Below are positions 11,101-23,191 of a DNA stretch of 64,000 nt, piece after piece (positions within the stretch are counted from its first letter, which is position 1; each line of letters begins with the position of its first letter). The DNA is from Prochilodus magdalenae (taxonomy: Eukaryota > Chordata > Actinopteri > Characiformes > Prochilodontidae): NCBI GenBank assembly GCA_024036415.1, contig JAMWET010003901.1, positions 159,501 through 223,500 of the forward strand, written 5' to 3'. Under the pieces are notes generated by a model that made no database searches, was not told the origin of the DNA, and saw nothing but the letters and a program-made list of their open reading frames with translations. The translations under genes and the position numbers were made by a program.

Positions 11101-14100
11101 TTTTGCGAATCTTTTATGGTGTGCATTTGTCCACATGCTGTCCACAGATCCTGTACATAGTCATTGTTCTCTAGCTGTAGTTGTTTCTGTGCTGTTAGTG
11201 TTACTAGGACTGGACATGCAGTGCCGTTATTGCTATTAATGAAAAAATTAATATTTTATATAAAAGAGAACTATTAATATAGAATACCTTCACTGTCCAG
11301 AACTTTTTGTTGCTTTTGAATTTTTATAGTATCGTTTGAACAAGTGTGCTGTTCTTTACATTGTGGAAAAAAATTATGATGAATGGACCAATAGAAAGTC
11401 CTAGAAATTTCTTTATAGAAAGTCCTAGAAATTCCTAGAAATTCTTACATCCTCTTTATATCAGCATACAATAAATGTTAAGAATGTTGTTACCTTCTCG
11501 TGTAAAGTTTTTTATTTGGACAGCGACAGTATCAAATGCTGGTACTACAAAAGCATTTCAGTAACATCCTGGTATAGAAGGACACAACTTATTAAGGTTT
11601 ATGAAGGTTTGTAGGCAAATTCTAATATTAAAATACCTAATATGCTCATTTTTTAAAATTGAATTTGGTTCTCTGATTAGTCAGTGTACCCGCACTGTTC
11701 TGATCAGAGCTATCAGATCCTTTTGCATGTACCTCCCCCACACTGCTGTGGCTGGTCTTACAATGGTGTTGGTTCAGTAGTAATAATAAACAGATTTTGG
11801 CAGTGATCTGATTATGCAGAGGCCATGTGAACAGCATAGACCACTTTCTTAGATTAGATTAAGGCCTAGAAATCCAATAAAGAGAACTGGATTTTAGCCC
11901 AGTAACCAGTTCTCTCGGTGTATGCATACCCTTACTGATTTCTTTAGTCTGTGTATGTGCAGATGTAACAGAGCAAATGTAAAATAAATTGGTAGACTGG
12001 ATCCACCTTTGTAAACTAGACTGGATTAGGACTTTTCAGAATGTTTGTTTCTACTGTTTAAACTCTCTGTGTTATGTGAGGGTGTGCCAACTTTGCTGGT
12101 AGGCAGGCAGTAAGGTTTGACATCATCTTGTAACTGAGGACAAGACTGGAATTCAAATGAGGTGCTCCAGGCAGCTGAGAAATGCGGATTCAGCAGGAGA
12201 GAGTTTCCCCCTCTGGCACATACTTTGGGCTTTATAAGTCTGCTGATTGTCTATATGCACAAAAAGCCATGTAACACACTAAAGGAGGGAATAAATCTGA
12301 AACTCGGTAGGTCCTTTTTAATTATGCCAGTGTACTGTACTATAGCTATTGATATAGTGCAGCGGAAGGTGAGGTTGCTGGTTCATTCCCCTTAGGTGTA
12401 GTTTGCTTTATTAACCCTGCCGTTGGTCTGAAATATTAGGTGAAATTATGTATATGAGTTTTTTTTACCAATATTGAAGATCATTAATTTGGCTTGAATG
12501 ATATGTACTGTGCAGAAGCCCTGTGTTTATTAGATTAAATCTTAAATGGTGATTTTCATTGAAATATGTTTCATCTGTGAAACCTATTGTGCAGGTGCGA
12601 GTGGTGTATAGGGACCAGTGGTGGAGACCTCGTGACAGGCAGCAGAGCTCCAGTAGAAGCTCTCCACTGCCCCCTAATGATCTGGTTGCTTCTTCTTCTA
12701 CCGCACCCTCACACCCAGGCCCTGATGGCGGTGTTAGAGCTAGAAGAAAACTAGCTCGGGAAATGCTCAACAAGCTTAAAAACGACAGGTGAGCACACAG
12801 ACAGTATTGCAATTCAGTTACTATAGGTAGTGATATAGAAATACCCCTATAAGTGAATAAGACCCCTATAAGTAAACGAGACAATGTCGAACTCTTTAAA
12901 TGTCTTGGAAATCTTGTGTTCAAGGCAGGGGGAATACACATTCTCTGTGTCAGCATACCACTTACTTCAATTAGAAATGGTTTACTCTAAATATAGAAAC
13001 ATTTCCTGATACTGCTGGCCCACATAGCGTCAGGTCACATGTCAAACTCCTACACATTGAATCAGATTGAAGCATTTGATTCAGTTTGCTTGGGCGCTTT
13101 GAATGATTCCAAATGAACCACAAACTAGGTGAAAGGCATAGGCAGGGCTACATCTCAGAATCCCCATTGCAAGGAGGCGGACCAAACAACAGCATATACA
13201 CTGCTCAAAAAATAAAGGGAAGACTTTTTAATCAGAGTATAGCATCAATTCAGTTCAACTTCAGGGATATCGATCTGGTCAGTTAAGTAGTAGGGAGGGT
13301 CGTTAATCAGTTTCAGCTGCTTTGGTGTTAATAAAATTAATTAACAACAGGTGCAGTAGAGGAGCAACAATGAGACACCCCCCAAAACAGGAATGGTTTA
13401 AAAGGACGAGGTCATTGACATTTTGTCCCCCCTCGTCTTTTCCCACTGATTCTTCACTAGTTCTGCAGTTGACAACGTCACTACTAGTACCATGGTGCGG
13501 TACCTGGACCCTACAGAGGTTACACAGGTAGTCCAACTACTGAAGGATGGCACATCAATATGTGCCATTGCCACAAGGTTTGCTGTGTCTCCCAGCACAG
13601 TCTTAAGAGTACAGAATACAGAGTTAAGAGTACAGGGCCCACTACAGGACATCGGGCCCTCGGACGTCCTGTAATGGGGCCTGTTAAACAGAATTGTAAC
13701 AGAACATAGGACATTTAATTATTATTAACTGTTATAGTGGCTGATAAAAGACTATATTCAGTAATTAAGTATGTATTGATGAAATTAACATCTGAATAGC
13801 TAGTCTCAGTTAGAATAGCTGCAAAAGAAGGAGGCGGATGGAAACAGTCATTTCTATACTACACCATCATTCATGCCAGCATTTTGAGAGAGATAAATGA
13901 ATTTATGAATATAATATAATATAATATAATATAATATAATATAATATAACATAATATAGTATAAACACTAGGATCAGAGGTATAAATATGTAGGGATCAA
14001 TCCATCCATGCCTATTTACCTATGGCTTTTCAAACACACAATTCATTTTTCATAGAGAAATCCAGTTTAGACACAACGTTCCCATTATGGGTATGATGCC

Positions 14101-17100
14101 CACTAAAGAACAACAACAGGATTTCGGATTTCTGTTTTTTTCCTAAAGATTTTAAATTGGAATGGAATTAGCTTTCTTCTTAACAAACCCGGTTTCAGGA
14201 CAACCTGTGTTTTGCATGTTACATGGCTCTGAGCAGTTCACGAACATTGCTACAAGCAGCCTTTAAATGCACCTTTAAAGGTGGTGCTTAAAGTAAAGCA
14301 GCTATTCATGCCTGAGCTTACCTTTCAGGAGTGATCAGCATCGCTTTACCATTTAAATGTACTGTTGCTGTCGTCTCCTCACTAGTCTGATGGTTTTTTC
14401 CCAGGTCAGAGTTTGTGGCTGATAAACATGGAGTGCACATCAGCTCTGAGACAGAGATGGTGAATGAAAAAATCTGCTTCTGTGTGGAGCGGGAAGAGGT
14501 TTATGAGCAGAAGCTGTTTGTGGAAAACCGTGGGACCAGCAGCGTGTACTTCACCTACTACTCACCACTTCACTGGATACACTGCTTTATGTTTGAGGAT
14601 GCTGAGAGAGTCACACGCAACAAACCTCTGCTCCTCGGCCCTGGTGAGAAAGAAAACCCAAATTCCTTTTCTTCAAACACAAACAATCACAAGTTCCCAC
14701 CTAGCCGAGATGTGCTAGGGGTGTAACAATGCATTGCAAATGGTGATATTGCAGAACCCCAGGTGAAGCAAGCCTGCATCACAGAGGTGTAGCAATGCAT
14801 CACTGCACTCATTGAACACCAACATTTGTAAATGATCAGAACTGATCATCACCTCATTTGAGCGCTCGTCTTACCTCCCAGCTCTAGTGTCATCTGAAAG
14901 TTACATTTCATTAGTAGTAAAAGTGCGTCGGTACACCCCTAAGATGTAGCTGGTCAGCAAAGACATGTTTGGTGTCCAAATTCTGCTATTTAGGTTTAGA
15001 CCTGGAACTACAAGGCATATGTTGCTAACAGTGTCACTAGAAGTCAGTACAGACCCAGTTCTTCTGTAAACACTGCGGTATGGTGGTCAGTACCAACATG
15101 AACGGTTTGTTTTCACACATGTCCAAAAAGCCTGGTGTCTCTCTACCTCCACCACTACTGCACAATCTGCAGGAACTGTGTTAGAATATTCAAGCTGTAG
15201 TGGATGGATTATCGCAGGACACCAGTTGGAACCTCTACAACTCCATGCCAAGAAGTCTGGAATGTTGCATTAGTAAAAATGGTGTCCTGAAATTTGGTGT
15301 CCAATGTGTCCAAATTCCAACACGGGAGCTGTGCAAGTGAAGAAACCTAGAAAACCCCAAGAAACCTAGCAGCTATGTATACATCATGCAACGTCAATAT
15401 TATTACAGTAAATGTGATGTTTCATGCCTACAACAAACTACTGACTCCATCTGAGTACAGGCACACAGACCACTAGAGGGTGCTTAATGGCCCACTGGTG
15501 GTCCAAGGCTCACAGAGTAAGAAACCCTGCTCTGCAGCATGTTGAAAAGTCGGTCCGACCATACTGAAAACCTGGCTGATGTTTGAGCAAGTTGAAAAAT
15601 GTTTTGAGAATGAATCTGTGGAAGAGGTTTGGGTGACTATTGGTTTAGCATTGTTAGCCAGGTTAACCTCAAAGCTCCAGTGCAGTGAAGGGAACTCTTA
15701 AAGCTTCAGCATATCAAGAGGTTCTGGACAATTTCACGCTCCCAAATTTGTGGGAACCGTTTGGGGACGGCTACTTTTTGTTCCAATATGACTCTGCACC
15801 AGTGCACAAAGCAGGGTCCATGAAGACATGGATGAGCAAGTTTAGAGGTGAAGAACTTGACTGGTCTGCCTCAACCTGATGAAGCACCTTTACTGCCAGC
15901 CGGGCCAGATCTAACATCAGCGTCTGACCTCACAAATGCGCTTCTGGAAGAATGTTCAGAAATTCCCATAAACACATTCCTAGACCTTGTGGAAAGCCTT
16001 CTCAGAAAAGTGTTGAAGCTCTTATAGCTGCAAAGGATGGGCTGACATCATATTAAACCCTGTGGATTAAGAATGGGATGTCGCTCAAGTTCATATGCGT
16101 GTGAAGGCAGACGCGAATGCGTTTGGCAATATCGTGTATATCTGGTGTCGGTGAAAATGAGATATTGTCACTAAACCATTGCTGACACTTCTTCCTGAAG
16201 CTGATACACAGTATGCATTTTATCCACCAGGTGAGACGTATGAGATCAAAGTGATGTTCCGTGCAGAGCATGTGGGTGTTTACAGGGTCACGATGGCCTT
16301 TGAGTTCAAAGCAAGCATGCAGGAGTCCTCCAGACCGTTCCACATTGTGCGCTTCATTGAAGCAGAGTTCAGGACGCAGCTGGCTGCGGAGCTGGCGCCC
16401 GTCGAGCGCTACAGACATCCCAAAGTGAGCAGTGTTCAAACCGACAACTTTACCGTGGAAGACGGAATGCAGCCAGAGGGGTACAGCATACGAGCATCTA
16501 TTATTATTACACACAGCTTTTAATATGACATCACATGCAGTTTTTACGCAGCACATTTAAAAGGAGCTCATCTTTTCATGTCATTCACTCATCATTAAAA
16601 ACAGTTGCACCAACAGTTTCACCCAGAAGGAATCAAACGACAGAAATGGAACTTGAATGGGTTGGACATTGTGAGACATGCAAATGTTTCAGGGTGTCTC
16701 ACTCGGCCACACACGTGACATAAGCAAATAAAGCCCTTGTAGCTGTACCTGACTGACCCAACAGCCACGATTGGACACATTCAGTGACGCCTTCCTGTTG
16801 GTATGACGCAGGACTACATGCACACAGACCGTTACGATGACAGCCCTTAACACCACGTCAACGCTGCCAAAGACTGAAATGGTGTCGTGCCATTTTGTCA
16901 TGGACTGACTCAGAATGGCAGCGGATCATCCTTAGTGATGAGACCTGCTTCTGTGTTAGTAAAGATGATCAACGAATCTGTGTGTGGAGGTACCGTAGTC
17001 AGCGTTGAGATGATTGGTTTGTTTTCACACGTCACACGTCCAGAAGGTCAAGCTGCATGGGATGGATTATCGCAGGACACCATTAGGAACCTCTACAACT

Positions 17101-20100
17101 CCATAGCGAGACGGCATGGTGGGAATTGTGGCATTAGCAAACATGGCAGCCTGACTCCATACTGAGAGACACTACTTCTGTATGTGTAACTCAATAATAA
17201 CCTTTTTTATATAATAATAATATGTATAATAATAACCTTTATCTTTCTTCTGAATAGCATTGCAATCTGATATCTCCTTCTGGGTGCAACTATTTTTATG
17301 AATGTGTGTGTATATTTATCTTGATAATAGACAACAGTAAGCGCTTTGGTTATGATGTTTGGATGCAAGAAAACTTCTCGGATACTTTCACACCCGTCCT
17401 TTCCGGTATGGCCCAAAAATAGTTTTCTGTACTTTAATAAGTTTGTTTTAAATGATAACTTGCACTTTTAACACATGAACTTTTATAGGAAGTTATAGTT
17501 AAAAGTAAACAATCAATTGAAATATTTTGAATTAGTAAGATTGGTAAGATCATTTGAGCAGTTGGTTTGAGATTAGCAGTTTACTGCCCCTCCTCCACCC
17601 CGACCCATAAAGACCAATAACCAAAACTTGGTTAAATTGCAAATTGGCTAAATTTTTTCGAAACCATGTTATGACATAAGAACCTTCAATTGCTGAAATC
17701 ACATGACTTGGCCAGTTCCTCAAAGCACTGTTTTGTAGCAGTGTTGCAAATCGGATTGCTTTAATTCTGCTTTATTTGAAATTTAAGCAAGATAGAGACA
17801 TAATCAGAAATCGGTATGCATTTATGGTAATTGCTTTTGTTATAATACAAGTAGACCCAGCAAAGCCCAAAGTATGTTGAGCCCCTATGTTTATAAGTGT
17901 ACATACCAGTATATGCAAATAATTGATGTGAGAAATTGTGAAAAGTTTATATGACGTTAAGTAGTGGAGGAGTTCAGTTTAATTTTATGCAGTACAACAA
18001 AAAAAAGTAAAGCAAATGAAAAAATAAATAAAGGTCAGGTTTTTGGAACTCAGGAACTCAGGAACTCAGGTTCGCTCAGCTTTTGATAGAGAGCTGGATC
18101 TTCTGGATTTTTGTCCCTAGCAATAATACTGAGATTTGAGTGTCTGTGTCTGTGTGTTATCTCCTCTAGCCTCTCCATAAATCATCTTCATAATGAGGTT
18201 CTGTTGCTGCAGTATAAGTGTCCATCTTACATCAACGATCTGACCAAGTTCCTGACAAACTGTTCAAGAGCTCCCAGCTCCCATCTCCAGGAAATGAAGT
18301 GAGTGACCCATAACGTTTATCAGCTGTCACTACTGTGCTGAAAATAGTACACTGCTTATACAGAGAACTGTTAGGTTTACTACTCCATGCACATTACCAG
18401 TTTCTGGGTCAGTGCTGCCCAGAATGTCCTGGAGGAAATTTCACTGCTTCTCACAAAAACTGAATACGATGCCTCAGAATCTCTTTGAGTGACATGTCTA
18501 AAGCACAGTTGCAAGAAATACTTAGTGAACCACTGGACTCACTTGGATTCTGGTTTGATTGTTATCCACATTAGCCACATTTAAAGATAAACCCAGTTTA
18601 GCTAAACAAATAACACACAAACAGGACATATAAGCTGTGGGCTGAACAGGTGGATGTATAAGCTGTGGGCTGAACACGTGGATATATAAGCTGTAGGCTG
18701 AACAGGTGGCTATATATACTGTAGGCTGAACAGATGGATATATAAGCTGTAGGCTGAACAGGTGGATATATAAGCTGTAGGCTGAACAAGTGGATATATA
18801 AGCTGTAGGCTTATAGGATATATAGGCTATAGGATATATAAGCTGTAGGCTGAACAGGTGGATATAGATGCTGTAGGCTGAACAGGTGGATATATATGGT
18901 GTAGGCTGAACAGGTGGATATATAAGCTGTAGGCTGAACAGGTGGATATATAAGCTGTAGGCTGAACAGGTGGATATATAAGCTGTAGGCTGAACATGTG
19001 GATATATAAGCTGTAGGCTGAACATGTGGATATATAAGCTGTAGGCTGAACAGGTGGATATATAAGATGTAGGCTGAACAGGTGGATATATAAGCTGTAG
19101 ACTGAACAGGTGGATGTATAAGCTGTAGGCTGAACAGGTGGATATAGATGCTGTAGGCTGAACAGGTGGATATATAAGATGTAGGCCGAACAGGTGGATG
19201 TATAAGATGTAGGCCGAACAGGTGGATGTATAAGATGTAGGCCGAACAGGTGGATATATAAGATGTAGGCCGAACAGGTGGATATATAAGATGTAGGCCG
19301 AACAGGTGGATGTATAAGATGTAGGCCGAACAGGTGGATGTATAAGATGTAGGCCGAACAGGTGGATATATAAGATGTAGGCTGAACAGGTGGATATATA
19401 AGATGTAGGCTGAACAGGTGGATATATAAGATGTAGGCTGAACAGGTGGATATATAAGCTGTAGGCTAAATAGGTGGATATATACGCTGTAGGCTGAACA
19501 GGTGGATATATAAGATGTAGGCTGAACAGGTGGATATATAAGATGTAGGCTGAACAGGTGAATATATAAGCTGTAGGCTGAACAGGTGGATATATAAGCT
19601 GTAGGCTAAACAGGTGGATATATACGCTGTAGGCTGAACAGGTGGATATATAAGATGTAGGCTGAACAGGTGGATATATAAGCTGTAGGCTAAACAGGTG
19701 GATACATACGCTGTAGGCTGAAGAGGTGGATATATAATGTCTGTTTATTGACAAATAGAGCTGCCACAGATGAGATCTGGCAGCTCTAATATCTATTCAG
19801 TATAAAATGCCCCTTGTAAACAGATTAGTAAATTTTAGGCAGACTTGTTGACAGCCACTGTGTCTGTATGATGGTGATTAGGTCTCTGCTGGAGTCTCCA
19901 CTGAGTTTCCACAACTATGTAGAACGCTTCCAAGTGCTACTTCACCTGGAGGAGTCTCAGATGCATGTAGATATCAAGAGCTATGATAAGAAAGATGTCA
20001 CCATGACAAGAGACAAGATCAGTAAGAATCTGCTGATACTAGAAGTGAGTATGAAGCAGTGTTAATCTTCCCTCATTGATTAAATACTGATTGAGATGGT

Positions 20101-23100
20101 GGTGGTACTATGTATGAGGAAATGCATCTTGATCTTAATTGGCTCATTAATTGGCTTAAATGATCTTTATTGGCTCATCTTTCCATGTCTCCAGGTTCCA
20201 GGTGTTACTGAGAATCGACCCTCCGTACTGAGAGGAGATCATTTGCTGCTTACTAAGAGTGCAGACCTGGATAAACAGTTTTTAACCAAATACAAGGGTT
20301 ATGTGCACCGCGTGGAGCTTGATCGACTGAAACTGGGCTTCTCCTCAAGGTAACAGGCTTTAGATCTTTTCCTCCGGGCAGAAAACCTTTGGCCAGAGCC
20401 CCAGTCCACCACAGGGCAAACAAGTTGTACACATTCACTCAGTGCTAGGGGGAATGCAGCATCTCCAGTTCACCGGACTGTATGTCTTTGGACTGTGGGA
20501 GAAAGCGCACACAGATACGGGAAGAACACGCAAACTTCAGACAGAACAGACCCTGGATCCCCCAGCTGGGAATTGTACCCAGGCACATCTTGCTGTGAGG
20601 CACCAGCACTACCCACTGCTCCACTGCTCCACCCCATTTCTGCCAACTTTCTCCAACTTCTCTCATCCAGCTCAAAGCGTGTTCACATCTGCATTAAGCT
20701 CACACAGACTTTTCCATGTGGCCCAGGACAAAGTACGACTTAAGGGGAGCTATCGAATTGAACAAAACACCTATTGTTATGAAATTCAGCTGCCAGTTGC
20801 ATGTGGGCATGTCACTCAAGCAAAAGGACGCTACAGATTATGTTCACTGTTTCTGTTGATTTATTTAAAAAATAATTATTAAACTGTTCAAGCAGTATTT
20901 TACTGCTCGGTTGCATGGTGGCGTAGCGGGTAGTGCTGTTACCTCACATCAAGATGGGCCTGGGGTTGATTCCCTGCCTGGGTGTCCAGGGTCATTTCTG
21001 GAAGGAATTTGCATGTTCTCCCAGTGGCTCCATGGGTTTCCAGTCCAAAGACATGTTGTCTTAGAAATCCTAAATTGCCCCAGGTGTGAATGTGTATGTC
21101 TGTGTGTATGCCCTGTAACGGACTGGTGGCCTCTCCAGGGTATTCCCTGCCTTCTGCACCTTGAATGCTGGGATAGTGTCTTCGGTTTAGTGAAGTTGAG
21201 AGGATGTATTCACTGAAAAAGATGTAGGTGACTTCTAGTGTTTGTTAGCCATATTAGCCCCACAGTTCTAGTGCTAAACTGAAGAGGCAAAGTTTAGACT
21301 CCAGGCTTTGTGTCTGTAGATGAGCTACATCTAGAAGAGTTGGAGGTGTGTTTAATGCTGCTGTTTGTTGTGTTCAATTAAATCCTCAACAAAACATTAA
21401 CGAAGAGAACAGAAACTACATGATCTTATGATTTCCTAGTCTAGTCTTAATCCACAAACCAAGACTAGTTTTGGACTCAACCAGCATACACTCTGTTTGT
21501 ATTGTTCTGCAGGCTCTTGGCTGGTTTCATAGACAACATGAAGTTTCAGGTGGAGTTCACCGTTAATAGGCTCATGATGAGACTCCAGCATCGTGCTGTG
21601 CAGCTAGCTGTCCAGCACAAACTTGATGAAGTCCTGTTCCCTACAGGGTCCAAGTCCATGGCCAGAGGAGAAGAACTTTCATTGAGGTCAGGAAGCCAAA
21701 AGATGCTCAGCTGTTATCATGGGATTCCATATACTGTATCTGCTGGAATGCTTTGAGAATGAATTCTGTATGTTCTCTGGCTGTTGTATTTGTGGGTGTA
21801 TACGTGAACACGTTTGGAGGCCCCTGTTTTTTGTGTGTATGTTTGTGTCATTAGGTTGTTTGATAGAAGTTTGGAGGAGAACATTGAGCAGTACACTGCA
21901 GTGTGCAACATTGTGGCGGGTGTGTCCAAGCCGGCCCCCTACCTGGTGTTTGGGCCGCCAGGCACTGGCAAAACAGTCACCATGGTGGAAGCCATCAAAC
22001 AGGTCAGAGAGCCTTCACTGTCTCACCGTGACATTGTTCTCGTTTGGCCTTGTCTTGGTCTATTATTAATGGAGACTTGATCTTAAGAATAGCTGAGTGC
22101 AAAGCTCCGTTCCTATTGAATATCAACCATGCAGTCATCCCTGCAACAATGTGAAGGTAGCGTGTCACAGTTACTGATAGGTGAAATGGCAAGCTGATGC
22201 ACTGAAAACCAATCCGTATTCCTCACATATGCTGGAATTTACTCTCTCTGGCTGCCTCTCTCTCTCTCTCTCTCTCTCAGGTGGCTAAGAACATTGCAGA
22301 TGTGCATATCCTGGCTTGTGCTCCCTCTAACAGTGCTGCGGATCAGCTGTGTGAGAAATTGCTGAAACATGTAGATGCTCACAAAATCTACCGGATGTAC
22401 GCCTGCAGTCGTGAGCCCAAACATGTGCCTGAGGATCTGTTGGTTAGTACCAGTAATGAGCAATTCAATTTTTAGAGATTAGCATTTAACCTTTGTATGC
22501 ACCAGTGAAAGCAAGTACAAGCAAATAATTAGAGGCAAAGCTCAGCTCTTCAGTATACACACTCATCAATATTAATTGAGCTACACATACAGAAGTACTG
22601 TTTCTCAGTATGGCATCGGGCTGCCATGTTTGGTAACGCAACGTGCCAGACGTCTCGGCATGGAGTTGTAGCTGTTTGCGTAAGGTGCTGCCACTAACAG
22701 GATGACTCATGGAGAGCATCGCTGCTCACCGAATGTCTGCAGCCATGGCTGTTGGGTCAGTCAGGTACAGCAATAAGGCCTGTCCTTGCTCACGTTATAT
22801 GCGGGGCCGTGCGTGAAACTCGAATCATCCGCTTGTCTCACAGTGTCAGACCTACCCACCAAGTTTCTTTTTTTTAATTTTTTTTTTTTTCCACTCTTTT
22901 TATTGCAATTTAAACATTAAGGGATCAGTACAAAACACAATAATGAAACATAGAACAATCAAAAAGAGTAGTAAATATTGGGAGAACACAACCTGGCACT
23001 ATGGCCCTTATTTGCAGCACTTGTTTCGATAAAAAAAAAGAATATATCATATATGGACCCCTGATATTTAAGATTGAAACACGTATATGACACACACACA

Positions 23101-23160
23101 TACAACAACATCAACACATACACCCACATGCACATTAACAAAATAAATAAATTAATAAAA

Positions 23161-23191
<31 letters not shown>

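Noticed and set aside
12465..12956. Minus-strand 163-codon frame opposite MOV10 exon 3
   Set aside because: Antisense shadow of a well-supported exon, with no family motif or splice logic.
18628..19736. Direct repeats that could suggest a CRISPR array
   Set aside because: Units are contiguous with no unique spacers, and the context is a vertebrate intron; this is a minisatellite.
18522..19754. Minus-strand open frame of 410 codons
   Set aside because: It is only the translation of the 28-bp minisatellite in its three phases. It has a strict 28-residue period and no domain, and it lies inside a MOV10 intron.
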